This document shows, piece after piece, positions 24,498-33,809 of a stretch of 64,000 nucleotides of DNA. The notes below the pieces were generated by a model. That model was not told the origin of the DNA and did no database searches. It saw only the letters and a program-made list of their open reading frames with translations. This stretch comes from Veillonellales bacterium (lineage in GTDB: Bacteria > Bacillota > Negativicutes > JAAYSF01): NCBI GenBank assembly GCA_039680175.1, contig JBDKTO010000074.1, forward strand, positions 124,001 to 188,000, given 5' to 3'. The translations under genes and the position numbers were made by a program. How positions within the stretch are numbered: position 1 is the stretch's first letter; each line of letters begins with the position of its first letter.

Positions 24498-26420
24498 ATG
24501 ATGCTTAAACAGAAAATGAAGTCAAAACCGCAAACACGGCTTGCGGCCCTGCTTATGGCCGCGCTTATGGTTTCCGGTACGGCTTATGCCGAAACAGCCA
24601 ATACGAATGAATCCCGGGAGTTTTCATTCGATCAAATGGTTATTACCGCCCAGCGGTATGAAAAGCGGGATTTGGACACACCGGCCATGGTGAAGGTGTA
24701 TACGGAGGAACAGCTGAAAAATACAGGCGCCAATACAGTGATTGAGGCCTTAAAATTCAGCGAGGGACTTATTTATAATTCCCAGGGACCCAATGGACAA
24801 TCCATATCGACAATGACCAGCAAGGTCGTTATCCGGGGACAGGAAAAAGGAACATTGATTCTGATTGACGGTGTGCCGATGAATCTTAGAGGCTTATACA
24901 GTTTGGAAGATATGCCTGTTGACGATGTGGAAAAGATTGAGGTCATGAAAGGCGGCGGAGCTGTTCTTTATGGCAGCGATGCCACCGGCGGGGTCATCAA
25001 TATTATTACCAAGAAGAAACGCACCGATTCTGTTAAGTTTTCCGGCGGCAGTGATGATAAGCAAAAACACAGTCTCAGTTTGCAGGCCGGTAAATTAGGC
25101 TTTGGCTATAACTATGACAAACTGGGGAAAGTGGATAGGTACGGCGAAGGCTTCGATAAAAAGACAGGTGCTCTTACTTCCTATTCCGACTTAAAAAAAA
25201 GTGAAAAAAATATGACCAGCTGGAACTACCAGTTTGATAAAAACTGGTCGGTTTCCCAGCTTTACAGTACGGACAGATATGGCTACCAGACGACCAGCTG
25301 TAAAACCGGAAAACTGACTACCGACAATGATTATGATACAACGCAGGACCGGCTGTTTTTGCGCTATGATTCTCCGGCTGTAAAAGGGACGATTTACAAT
25401 AATTATCGTACGATCCGAAGCAGCAAGCTGGGGTCTGCCAGCTGGGCGCAAAGCGAGGATAAAACTCAGGGACTTGATTTGCAAAAAGAATTTTCTTTTG
25501 GCACCGACAAACTGATTTTTGGCGGCAGTGCCCAGAAAGAATTTTACAATAGCGGGACAGCCGGGACAAAAGAATATGACCGGATGGTCTATTCGGTATT
25601 TACCAACTGGAATCATCCTTTAAGTGATATGACCAATATTACCCTGTCGGCCAGAGAAACATGGACCGGCAGCGAGGAAAACGACCATAATTACAGTAAG
25701 TTTACGCCGCAGGTTCAGTTATTGCGTAAGCTTGACAAGGAAACAAGCGCCTATGCCAGTGTGGGACAATCTTTTATTATGCCGACATTTGCCCAATTGT
25801 ACGGACAGACAACCCAAGTAAAAGGAGATCCCAATATTAAGCCGCAAACCGGAACGCATTATGAGATCGGCCTTAAAAAAATTAACGAAAGCCATGCCTG
25901 GCGGCTAGCTGCTTTTCATTATAAAATCGATGATTTTATCAGCACCAACACAAGCGATCCGAACCAGTGGTATACGGAAAATGAAAATCAAAAAGATACT
26001 GGCGTGGAATTGTCCTGCGACATCAACGGGACAAACGGCTGGAGCTTCAACTGGGGAGTTACCTGGCAGAACCTGCAGGTACAATCATCCAGTGTTAAGC
26101 AAAATACTCCCTGGGTCAATAAATACGGCAAATGGCTGGTGAACGGCGGTGTCAACTATAGCAAGGATAAATGGACGGCCAGCTTGATGGGCAATTATCT
26201 GGCGGACAGAACCCTGGAAAACAATTATAATCCGAAAGGCGTGAAGCCTATGTTTCTGACCTCTATGCGATTGGCCTATAAACCGGTAAAAGAGCAGGAA
26301 GTCTATCTGACTATCGATAATTTGCTGGACCGCAGGGATGTTACCACTCACTCTTCAGCCACTTCCGCCTATTACACGCCGGAACGCTCGTTTGAACTGG
26401 GGTATCGTTTCATTTTTTAA
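24498..26420 (+). CDS. BtuB-like TonB-dependent outer-membrane receptor
   Basis: 640 residues; start after AGGGAGG. Signal peptide about 1-31 (cut near AYAE), TonB box FDQMVITAQR, plug with VVIRGQEKGTLILIDGVPMN and LYGSDATGGVINIITKK, then a 22-strand-type barrel with the terminal aromatic strand FELGYRFIF. The size is typical of BtuB-type receptors. Role: TonB-driven uptake of a corrinoid or cobalt complex across the outer membrane. It is the first gene behind riboswitch 5 and is followed by cobN; the energising ExbB-ExbD-TonB are encoded at 38.8-40.6 kb. Confidence 0.9.
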   Translation: MMLKQKMKSKPQTRLAALLMAALMVSGTAYAETANTNESREFSFDQMVITAQRYEKRDLDTPAMVKVYTEEQLKNTGANTVIEALKFSEGLIYNSQGPNGQSISTMTSKVVIRGQEKGTLILIDGVPMNLRGLYSLEDMPVDDVEKIEVMKGGGAVLYGSDATGGVINIITKKKRTDSVKFSGGSDDKQKHSLSLQAGKLGFGYNYDKLGKVDRYGEGFDKKTGALTSYSDLKKSEKNMTSWNYQFDKNWSVSQLYSTDRYGYQTTSCKTGKLTTDNDYDTTQDRLFLRYDSPAVKGTIYNNYRTIRSSKLGSASWAQSEDKTQGLDLQKEFSFGTDKLIFGGSAQKEFYNSGTAGTKEYDRMVYSVFTNWNHPLSDMTNITLSARETWTGSEENDHNYSKFTPQVQLLRKLDKETSAYASVGQSFIMPTFAQLYGQTTQVKGDPNIKPQTGTHYEIGLKKINESHAWRLAAFHYKIDDFISTNTSDPNQWYTENENQKDTGVELSCDINGTNGWSFNWGVTWQNLQVQSSSVKQNTPWVNKYGKWLVNGGVNYSKDKWTASLMGNYLADRTLENNYNPKGVKPMFLTSMRLAYKPVKEQEVYLTIDNLLDRRDVTTHSSATSAYYTPERSFELGYRFIF

Positions 26421-26598
26421 TGAACCAGGCGCCGGAACCGTCAAGCTGCAGGTTCAGAGTATGAAAGGGCTGCAGCGTTTCCCTATGGCCTACACTGACG
26501 AGTGTTAATGCAGGCATAAATTTTTCTAGCAGCAGGTACTCAGTTTTTGCGGGGCGGTAAGACTGCCGGAAGTTATTCGTGAAACTGGAGGGGAGAAT

Positions 26599-29500
26599 AT
26601 GGCCCGTGTCGTTTTTTTGACCAATATGGAGCGTCAATTTACGATGATGGAGCAGGCACGGAAACAGTTGGAAGCAGAAAGAAAGCTGCAAACCGGCAGC
26701 CAGGTTGTTTTCTTGAATGGAAATAGTATCTGGGAACCGGAGCATGCGGCTGTCTTAGAAAATAGCGACATCGTTTTATTTTCATGGATGGGTGTCAGCT
26801 ATGATATTCGGTTTTTAAAGCAGACAATGAAATTTTTGCGAAAAAAAGGAATTAGGCATGTTATGCTGGCTGCCGCTGCCAATCCGGAAGATTCGCTGCA
26901 GGGAGTTTCTTTGGAAGAACAGGTGATGATGCGCACTTATTTATTGTACAGCGGCAGGGAGAATTACCGGAATTTCTGGCTGTGGCTGGCGGCGGAATTT
27001 TGCGGCGAAGACTGTGAATATCAGCCGCCGCAGCAATTATTATGGAATGGCATTTTTCATCCCCGGGCCGGCGAACCGATTGTTAATATTGCACAATATC
27101 AGGAACAGTTTATCAAACCGGACCGTCCGACAATCGGTATTTTGTTTTCCCGGGACGAATGGGTCTGGGGCGATTTGGCATATCAGACAGCATTGGCGGA
27201 GGAAATCGAACGTCAGGGCATGAATGTGATCGCAGCGTTCAGCCATTGGGCGCGCAATGCCGAACAGAAAATTTCCGGTGTGGATGATACGGTGAAAGCG
27301 TATTTTTATCAGGATGGAATGCAGCTCATTGATGTGCTGATCAATACGTTTAAATTTTCCCTTACCGTCGGCAGGCCGGTGGATCAAAAATTTTTGCGTC
27401 AGCTGGACGTGCCGATTTTGCAGGCTTATGGCTTGCTGCGTCCTTGTGCGGAATGGGAAAACAGCAGCGAAGGCATGACGCCGACGGAAATTTCTCATAC
27501 GATTTCCATGCCTGAATTTGACGGTGTTATTCATGCGGTACCGGTTGCCAGCAAAGAGAATTTCCCCGATGGGACGAAAAGATACATGCCTATTAGGGAG
27601 CGGCTGGGGCTGGTAGTACGTAAAGCCGGCAAGTGGGCCCGATTGCGCTGCAAAGCCAACAGCGAGAAAAAAATCGCCATTATTTTTCATAATTATCCGG
27701 CGACAAATTCCAATATCGGCAGTGCCCAGGGCATGGATTCACCGGCAAGCATTCGCCTGCTGCTGGAGCGTATGGCCGGGCGGGGATATAAAGTGGATCA
27801 TATCCCGGCCGACAGCCAGGCTTTCATGAATGATTTGCTGGCGGCAGCCACGAACGACCGGCGTTATTTAACCGAACAGCAAATCGAACAGGCTGCCGGC
27901 AAAGTAAGCGATGCCCAATACCGTGAATGGGTTGACAACATTGCACCGGAAAACCGGGAGCAGTTGACCAGGGATTGGGGCGAGCCGCCCGGCGATGTGT
28001 TTCATTACGACGGGCAGCTATTAGTCCCCGGCAGGCTGAACGGCAATATTTTCATCACGGTGCAGCCGCCCCGGGGATTCGGCGAGGATCCCGGGAAAAT
28101 ACTGCATTCGCCGGATTGCGCTCCCACCCATCATTATCTGGCTTATTATCATTGGATCCGGGATGTCTGGCAGGCGGACGCCGTGGTTCATGTGGGAACC
28201 CACGGGTCATTGGAATGGCTTCCCGGCAAGGGAGCGGGTCTGTCCTGCCGCTGCTACCCTGATTTGTCCATTGGCGATCTTCCTAATGTGTATCCCTATC
28301 TGATTACGATTGTCGGCGAGGGACTGCAGGCCAAGCGGCGGGGAGCCGCCTGCCTTATTGGCCATTTGCCGCCGCCGATGAGTCACGCCGACACGTATGA
28401 AGAGATGGCGGAGCTGGAAAAGCTGCTGGACGAATATGTTCATTTTAAGGTGAATCAACCGGGTAATCTGGACGTGGTGATGGAGCAAATCCGCGGCAAG
28501 GCCGCGGCGCTGAATCTGACGGAGGATATTCCGGAACAGGCGGATCAGTCTTTTGACGACTATGTACAGCGATTGCATGTTTATATTACGGATATTAAAA
28601 ATATGACAATCCGGGTTGGTCTGCATGTGCTGGGCTGTCCGCCGGAAGGAGAAGTGTTGGAAGAATATTTGCTGGCGCTTACCCGCATGGACAACGGGGA
28701 TGTTCCCTCCATGCCGAAAGCACTTGCCGCCGCTTACGGCTGCGACTATTATCAACTGCTGGAGCAAAGCGGCACCCTGCTGCCGGACGGCAGCAAGACC
28801 GGCGGAGCATTGCTGGACGAAATCAGGGGGCAGTGCCGTGAAATTATCGGGCTGCTGGCTGAGAACAATTTTGCCGTGGAACAGGCGGGGCGTATTTTGG
28901 ATTTGCCCTGGATAAAACAGTTTACGCCGCAGATTGCAGAGCAATTGCTGCAGACAGGACGTTATATTTGCCAGACGGTGGTGCCGAATCTGCAAAAGAC
29001 CGAGCAGGAGATTACCAATCTGCTGGCAGCCCTGGGAAGCCGCTATGTTGAACCGAGCCCGGCTGGAGCGATTACCGGCGGGATGGCCGATATTCTGCCG
29101 ACAGGCCGCAATTTTTACGGCATTGATCCCCGGACGCTGCCTTCGCCGTCGGCCTGGGAAATCGGCAAGACGCTGGGCGACAATGTGATTGGACGGTATA
29201 TTGAAGAGGAAGGCGGTTATCCGGAAAACATCGGCATGGTAGTATGGTGCGGTGCCAATATGCGCAGTCACGGTCAATGCATTGCCGAATTTTTGTATTT
29301 GCTGGGGATCCGACCGGTATGGCAGCGAGGCAGTCTGCGGGTCGTGAATTTGGAGGTTATTCCCCTTGCCGAACTGAAACGGCCGCGAATTGATGTGACG
29401 GCCCGCATCAGCGGTCTGGTGAGGGACGCCCTGCCGACAGCCGTGGAGTGGATGGACAAAGCGGCTATCATGGCTGCGGAACTGGAGGAAAGCTCGGACA

Positions 29501-30318
29501 GCAACTATGTGCGCAAGCATGCGCTGGAAGACGCCGGCGAATTGGAAAAACAAGGGGCAGATAAATCTCAGGCATGGGAGCAGGCCTGCTACCGGGTGTT
29601 CGGCTGCCCGCCGGGAACCTACGGCGCCGGCGTGGGGCATATGCTGGAGGCCAAAAATTGGGAAACAGTGGATGATCTGGCCCAGGTTTATGTGCGCTGG
29701 GGGGCCCATGCCTATGGCAGCAAGGTCAGCGGGAGTTTTGTACCGGCCTTGTTTACCCGACGTTTGAGCAGCCTGGATGTTACGATTAAAAATGAGGATA
29801 ACCGGGAAGTGCATATGCTGAATTCCGATGATTTTAACGCCTATCACGGCGGCATGATCGCCGCGGTGCGCAGTTTTAGAGGGAAGGCGCCCCGTTCTTA
29901 TTGCGGCGACAGTTCCGATCGGCAGCATGTGGAGCTCAGAAGTCTGGAAGAAGAATTCAAGCGCATATTCCGCGGCGAGGTGATGAATCCGAAATACATC
30001 GAAGGCATGAAGCAGCACGGTTATAAAGGAGCGGCGGATTTGGCCGGTACGGTGGCCCATTGCTATGACTGGGACGCGACCAGCGAAGTGATGGAAAACT
30101 GGATGTATGACGGATTGGCAAAAAAATATGCTCTTGATGAAAAGATGCGGGAATGGCTGCAGGAAGTCAATCCCTGGGCACTGCAGCGAATTGTGGAAAA
30201 ACTGCTGGAAGCCTCCCAGCGGAATATGTGGCAGGCTGACGAGCAGACACTGCAGGAACTGCAGCAGCTTTATCTTTCAATTGAAGGCGAGCTGGAGGAA
30301 CGGGGCGACGGAAAATAA
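26599..30318 (+). CDS. cobN: CobN-type cobaltochelatase large subunit (set 1)
   Basis: 1239 residues, cytoplasmic, start after GGAGGGGAG. A member of the CobN/ChlH family: HVGTHGSLEWLPGKGAGLS (about 530-550), ADILPTGRNFYGIDP (about 830), RPRIDVTARISGLVRDALP (about 930) and YVRKHALED, all at the usual places, near the family's 1200-1400-residue length. Established role: the subunit that binds the tetrapyrrole and inserts Co2+ together with an AAA+ motor pair; here ChlI (34923) and ChlD (35967) lie in the next B12-regulated operon. It is co-transcribed with the receptor. Whether it acts on a biosynthetic intermediate or on an imported tetrapyrrole is open; anaerobes often insert cobalt with CbiK or CbiX instead. 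Confidence 0.92.
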   Translation: MARVVFLTNMERQFTMMEQARKQLEAERKLQTGSQVVFLNGNSIWEPEHAAVLENSDIVLFSWMGVSYDIRFLKQTMKFLRKKGIRHVMLAAAANPEDSLQGVSLEEQVMMRTYLLYSGRENYRNFWLWLAAEFCGEDCEYQPPQQLLWNGIFHPRAGEPIVNIAQYQEQFIKPDRPTIGILFSRDEWVWGDLAYQTALAEEIERQGMNVIAAFSHWARNAEQKISGVDDTVKAYFYQDGMQLIDVLINTFKFSLTVGRPVDQKFLRQLDVPILQAYGLLRPCAEWENSSEGMTPTEISHTISMPEFDGVIHAVPVASKENFPDGTKRYMPIRERLGLVVRKAGKWARLRCKANSEKKIAIIFHNYPATNSNIGSAQGMDSPASIRLLLERMAGRGYKVDHIPADSQAFMNDLLAAATNDRRYLTEQQIEQAAGKVSDAQYREWVDNIAPENREQLTRDWGEPPGDVFHYDGQLLVPGRLNGNIFITVQPPRGFGEDPGKILHSPDCAPTHHYLAYYHWIRDVWQADAVVHVGTHGSLEWLPGKGAGLSCRCYPDLSIGDLPNVYPYLITIVGEGLQAKRRGAACLIGHLPPPMSHADTYEEMAELEKLLDEYVHFKVNQPGNLDVVMEQIRGKAAALNLTEDIPEQADQSFDDYVQRLHVYITDIKNMTIRVGLHVLGCPPEGEVLEEYLLALTRMDNGDVPSMPKALAAAYGCDYYQLLEQSGTLLPDGSKTGGALLDEIRGQCREIIGLLAENNFAVEQAGRILDLPWIKQFTPQIAEQLLQTGRYICQTVVPNLQKTEQEITNLLAALGSRYVEPSPAGAITGGMADILPTGRNFYGIDPRTLPSPSAWEIGKTLGDNVIGRYIEEEGGYPENIGMVVWCGANMRSHGQCIAEFLYLLGIRPVWQRGSLRVVNLEVIPLAELKRPRIDVTARISGLVRDALPTAVEWMDKAAIMAAELEESSDSNYVRKHALEDAGELEKQGADKSQAWEQACYRVFGCPPGTYGAGVGHMLEAKNWETVDDLAQVYVRWGAHAYGSKVSGSFVPALFTRRLSSLDVTIKNEDNREVHMLNSDDFNAYHGGMIAAVRSFRGKAPRSYCGDSSDRQHVELRSLEEEFKRIFRGEVMNPKYIEGMKQHGYKGAADLAGTVAHCYDWDATSEVMENWMYDGLAKKYALDEKMREWLQEVNPWALQRIVEKLLEASQRNMWQADEQTLQELQQLYLSIEGELEERGDGK

Positions 30319-30372
30319 AACGATAAGGAAATAGTGCCTTGGAGTATGAATTGTCAGATTTTATTTGCTGCC

Positions 30373-30401
30373 TTGACAATAGTGACGGTATCAGGTACTA
30401 T
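30373..30401 (+). promoter_or_regulatory. Promoter of riboswitch 6
   Basis: TTGACA (30373-30378), exactly 17 nt, TACTAT (30396-30401): a strong housekeeping-type promoter for the CbiC-to-CobO operon. Confidence 0.75.
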
Positions 30402-30429
30402 GATGCCATAAAGTGAAAAGTTTCATAAG

Positions 30430-30630
30430 TTGGTACAGGTGCCTAATAGGGCTTAATAGGGAAGTCCGGTAAGAGTCCGGTGCGGTCCCGCCACTGTAAT
30501 GGAGAGCAATCCTGTAAAGTATGCCACTGAAACGGAAGTTTTGGGAAGGCTGAGGAAAGCGATGATCCAAAGCCAGGAGAACTGCCTGTACAGCAATCAC
30601 CGTTATTACCTGCGAGGTATGGGGAGGGGA
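30430..30630 (+). promoter_or_regulatory. Cobalamin riboswitch 6
   Basis: ACAGGTGCCT, GGGAAGTCCGGTAAG, CGGTCCCGCCACTGTAA and B12 box AGCCAGGAGAACTGCCTG at 30571-30588, ending ACCTGCGAGG..GGGGAGG. It is very similar to riboswitch 5 along its whole length, including the flanks, so the two are recent duplicates. Confidence 0.95.
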
Positions 30631-30670
30631 TTTGCATAGCAATATATATTTTGCGATTGTGCTGATTTCG

Positions 30671-30701
30671 TCCCGGTGTATTTGTATACGCCGGGATTTT
30701 T
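30671..30701 (+). terminator. Riboswitch 6 terminator
   Basis: TCCCGGTGTAT (30671-30681) pairs with 30686-30696 (one G-T), followed by T5. Probable ligand-controlled terminator. Confidence 0.88.
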
Positions 30702-30730
30702 AGCAGAGATGTTTATATGTTGCAGTGCTT

Positions 30731-30770
30731 ATTTTTTCTCCTGCCGTACGGCAGGAGCTTATTTTTTGTC
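30731..30770 (+). terminator. Second hairpin before cbiC
   Basis: The perfect 20-bp palindrome at 30738-30757 (arms CTCCTGCC/GGCAGGAG around GTAC) is flanked by two near-copies of CTTATTTTTT, the second giving a T6 run. A second terminator in line after riboswitch 6. Confidence 0.7.
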
Positions 30771-30853
30771 TGTATAAGAAGTATGGTTGAGAGGTAAAAA
30801 GGATAAGCGGTATTTTATGCCGGTTATCCGCAATATAAGGAGGAAAAATAGAA

Positions 30854-31477
30854 ATGAACTATATTACAGACCCGGGAATGATTGAAACGAAAAGCATGAA
30901 GATTATTTCAACTTATTTGGAAGGGTTAAGTCTGCCGCCGGATAAAACAAAAGTTTTTTCCCGCATCATCCACGCCGCCGGTGATCCGGATTATGCCAAT
31001 CATATCAGGATTCACCCCGATGCCATCCAGGATGGCTGTGCGGCTTTGGCGGGAGGCAGCGATATTTACTGTGACGTTGAAATGGTGCGAACCGGTATCA
31101 ATAAGCGGGAATTGGGACGGTACGGCGGAAATATCCATTGCCTGATTGCCGATGATGCCATTGCCCGGATAGCAAAGGACGCGGGTATTACCCGATCCAT
31201 GGCTGCGATGAGACAATTCGGCGATCACATGGATGGCGCGGTTGTTGCCATCGGCAATGCGCCTACGGCGCTATTTGAACTTTTGAAAATAATGGCGGAG
31301 ACCAGTATCCGGCCGGCGCTGATTGTCGGCATTCCCGTAGGATTTGTCGGTGCCGCCGAATCGAAGTCCCTGTTGGAAACAACGTCAAAAGTTCCTTATA
31401 TTACGGTACAGGGCAGCAAGGGCGGCAGCCCTATTGCGGCAGCCGTTATCAATGCGCTGCTGTATATGATGAGATAA
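30854..31477 (+). CDS. cbiC: Precorrin-8X / cobalt-precorrin-8 methylmutase
   Basis: 207 residues; AAGGAGG ahead of the start. Family marks: IHAAGDPDYANHIRI (with the catalytic His, about residue 40), the DVEMVRTGI segment, and the C-terminal VGIPVGFVGAAESK and GSKGGSPIAAA loops. It moves the C-11 methyl group to C-12, forming hydrogenobyrinic or cobyrinic acid. It stands alone here, with no other corrin-ring genes nearby, but heads the operon carrying the CobN partners ChlI and ChlD. The product of the CobH version is on the route to the CobN substrate. Confidence 0.93.
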   Translation: MNYITDPGMIETKSMKIISTYLEGLSLPPDKTKVFSRIIHAAGDPDYANHIRIHPDAIQDGCAALAGGSDIYCDVEMVRTGINKRELGRYGGNIHCLIADDAIARIAKDAGITRSMAAMRQFGDHMDGAVVAIGNAPTALFELLKIMAETSIRPALIVGIPVGFVGAAESKSLLETTSKVPYITVQGSKGGSPIAAAVINALLYMMR

Positions 31478-31498
31478 AGGAAACGAAAGGATAAATTT

Positions 31499-32536
31499 AT
31501 GGCAGTTAAGAGACATAATAGAGCAGTTTTTCTCCTACTGGGACTGCTGCTGCTGGCTGTGACTATTTTATCTTTGGCCTGCGGACAGGTGTATGTTCCG
31601 GCCCAGGCAATACTGGGTGTGCTGGGACAGCAGCTGCATATTTCTCCTGCGGCGGGAAGCGCTTTGACGCCGGAGCAGACGGCTGTTATCTGGCACATCC
31701 GGCTGCCCCGCACTCTGGTGGGATTGATGGTAGGCGCGGCTCTGGCCGTATCAGGGGCGGTTCTGCAGGGAGTATTCGGTAATCCCCTGGCGGATCCGGG
31801 GGTCATCGGCGTATCCAGCGGCGCGGCATTGGGAGCAGTGATTGCTATTGCCCTGGGATTTACGGCAAACGGTATTTTTTATATGCCCTTGTTTGCTTTT
31901 ACCGGCGCGCTGCTGGCAGTGGCGATGACGGTTTTGCTGTCAATGAAAAACGGCAAGATACCGGTTATGGTATTGCTGCTGTCAGGTATTGCCGTCAGCA
32001 TGCTGCTGAGTGCTTTGACTTCCGGTGTGCTGACATTTATGAATGAAAACCGGCTGCGGGAGTATTTGTTCTGGATGGTAGGCGGTCTGGATTACCGCCG
32101 CTGGGAACATGTCTATCTGGCGATTGGTCCGGTTGCTGCCGGGATATCGGTTTGCTGTCTGCTGGCCAGGCACCTGAATATTTTAGTGCTGGGGGATCAG
32201 GAAGCCCGGTCGGTGGGAATGCCGGTAGCCGCTTTGCGGCTGATCTTGCTGTTGGTTACGGCGGTGACTACGGCTACGGCTGTCTGCGTAAGCGGAACTA
32301 TTGGGTTCGTTGGTTTGATTGTGCCGCATATTATGCGCCTTTTAATCGGTCCGGAGCACCGGACGTTAATACCGGCCTGCGCACTGGCAGGAGGGCTGTT
32401 TTTAGTCGGCTGCGATACGCTGGGGCGGCTTTTGATTCCCCCGGCGGAAGTCCGGGTCGGCATCATGACGGCACTGACCGGTGCGCCTTACTTTTTGTAT
32501 TTGCTGCACCGGGTGCAGAAGAAGGGCGGTTTCTGA
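31499..32536 (+). CDS. btuC: BtuC-like ABC permease (FecCD family)
   Basis: 345 residues, about ten hydrophobic segments. Family marks: RLPRTLVGLMVGAALAVSGA, GNPLADPGVIGVSSGAALGA, VCVSGTIGFVGLIVPHIMR and the closing PAEVRVGIMTALTGAPYFLYLL. Inner-membrane part of a corrinoid (or siderophore-type) importer. It overlaps the ATPase gene by 1 nt. No BtuF-type binding protein is encoded in the window. Confidence 0.88.
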   Translation: MAVKRHNRAVFLLLGLLLLAVTILSLACGQVYVPAQAILGVLGQQLHISPAAGSALTPEQTAVIWHIRLPRTLVGLMVGAALAVSGAVLQGVFGNPLADPGVIGVSSGAALGAVIAIALGFTANGIFYMPLFAFTGALLAVAMTVLLSMKNGKIPVMVLLLSGIAVSMLLSALTSGVLTFMNENRLREYLFWMVGGLDYRRWEHVYLAIGPVAAGISVCCLLARHLNILVLGDQEARSVGMPVAALRLILLLVTAVTTATAVCVSGTIGFVGLIVPHIMRLLIGPEHRTLIPACALAGGLFLVGCDTLGRLLIPPAEVRVGIMTALTGAPYFLYLLHRVQKKGGF

Positions 32537-33783
32537 TGAGCGGGATACAGCAGGAATCATTGGCGGTAGAACATGTGACGATCGCTATCGGAGAGAAAAC
32601 AATCCTGGAAGATGTTTCTTTTTTTGCCGGAGCAGGAGAATTTATTGGCATTATCGGCCCTAACGGAGCGGGGAAAAGTACACTGCTGCGGGGATTGCGC
32701 GGCATGCAGCCTGTTACGGCCGGCGATATCAGAGTTTTTCAGCAGCCGGTCGGTGCTTTTGGGGATAAGCAAATGGCTCGTATGATTGCCTATATGCAGC
32801 AGGAAGTCAATGTGGGATTCGGCTTTACTGCTATGGAAGTGGTGCTGGCGGGACGCTATCCCTATTTAAAATGGTGGCAGAACGAAAGCAAGGAAGATTA
32901 CCGGATTGCTCAGAGATATATGACCTTTACCGGTGTGGAAAAACTGGCGGATCAGCCGGTGCAGCAGGTTTCCGGCGGGGAGCGGCAGCGGATTCTGCTG
33001 GCTAAGGTGCTGGCCCAGGAAACGCCGCTGATCTTTCTGGATGAGCCAACCGCCAGCCTGGATTTGGTGTACCAGGAAGAAATATTCCGTTATTGTCAGA
33101 CAATGTGTGAACAGGGGAAGACCATTCTGATTATTGCTCATGATCTTAAATTAGCGGCGAAATTCTGTTCTCGGCTGATTTTGCTGGCAAAAGGAACGGT
33201 GGTTGCCGACGGAGTGCCGCCGGAAGTGATTACGGTGGAAAATCTGGAACGGGCTTACGGTTTGCATGCGGCCGTATTTATGAATAAGATAACGGGTAAC
33301 TTGGATATTCACACCTATGCGGCAGCTGGGGTGTCGACGCTGCAGAAAAAAGTACATATCATTGGCGGCGGCGGCGCTTCAGGCGATATTATCCGGGTGC
33401 TGCACGAGCGAGGATATCAGCTGAGCGGCGGGGTTTTTCAGCAGGGGGATACGGATGCCGATGTGGCGGACGCGTTTGAGCTGGATAGTCTGACGGGACC
33501 GCCATTCTGCGGAATTGATGCTGCTCTGGCCAAAGCGAACCGGGAGAAGATAATAGCCGCTGACTGGACGGTACTCGGCAGCCTTTGCTTTGGCGAGCAG
33601 AATCTGGATAACCTGGCGGCGGCTTTTTCCGCTGCCAAATTGATTGTGATTGAGGATTTACCGGTGGAAGAACGGGATTTTACCGGCGGCAAAGCAGCGC
33701 AATTGTATCGCGATCTGGTTTGTCAGCCGCAGGTAACGGTTATGACTACGGAAGAATTTCTGAACAAATTGGCCGACGGTTGA
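32536..33783 (+). CDS. btuD: BtuD-like ABC ATPase with C-terminal extension
   Basis: 415 residues from ATG 32536, which overlaps the permease stop; a longer open frame upstream only shadows btuC. Walker A GPNGAGKST (about 37-45), signature VSGGERQR, Walker B LIFLDEPTASLD and H-loop AHD make a full FecE/BtuD ATPase over 1-255. Residues about 275-415 (from VHIIGGGGASGDII) form an extra domain that looks like a Rossmann-type nucleotide-binding fold. Similar extensions are seen on some cobalamin ABC ATPases. It should power BtuC. Confidence 0.88.
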   Translation: MSGIQQESLAVEHVTIAIGEKTILEDVSFFAGAGEFIGIIGPNGAGKSTLLRGLRGMQPVTAGDIRVFQQPVGAFGDKQMARMIAYMQQEVNVGFGFTAMEVVLAGRYPYLKWWQNESKEDYRIAQRYMTFTGVEKLADQPVQQVSGGERQRILLAKVLAQETPLIFLDEPTASLDLVYQEEIFRYCQTMCEQGKTILIIAHDLKLAAKFCSRLILLAKGTVVADGVPPEVITVENLERAYGLHAAVFMNKITGNLDIHTYAAAGVSTLQKKVHIIGGGGASGDIIRVLHERGYQLSGGVFQQGDTDADVADAFELDSLTGPPFCGIDAALAKANREKIIAADWTVLGSLCFGEQNLDNLAAAFSAAKLIVIEDLPVEERDFTGGKAAQLYRDLVCQPQVTVMTTEEFLNKLADG

Positions 33784-33809
33784 TCAGAAAACCGGGAGGG
33801 GGAAAAGCT

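Noticed and set aside
28207-30060. 617-codon minus-strand frame opposite cobN
   Set aside because: Shadow of cobN; His/Arg/Gln-rich sequence without family features.
32152-32535. 128-codon extension of the btuD frame
   Set aside because: It overlaps btuC in another frame; ATG 32536 overlaps the btuC stop as expected for coupled genes.
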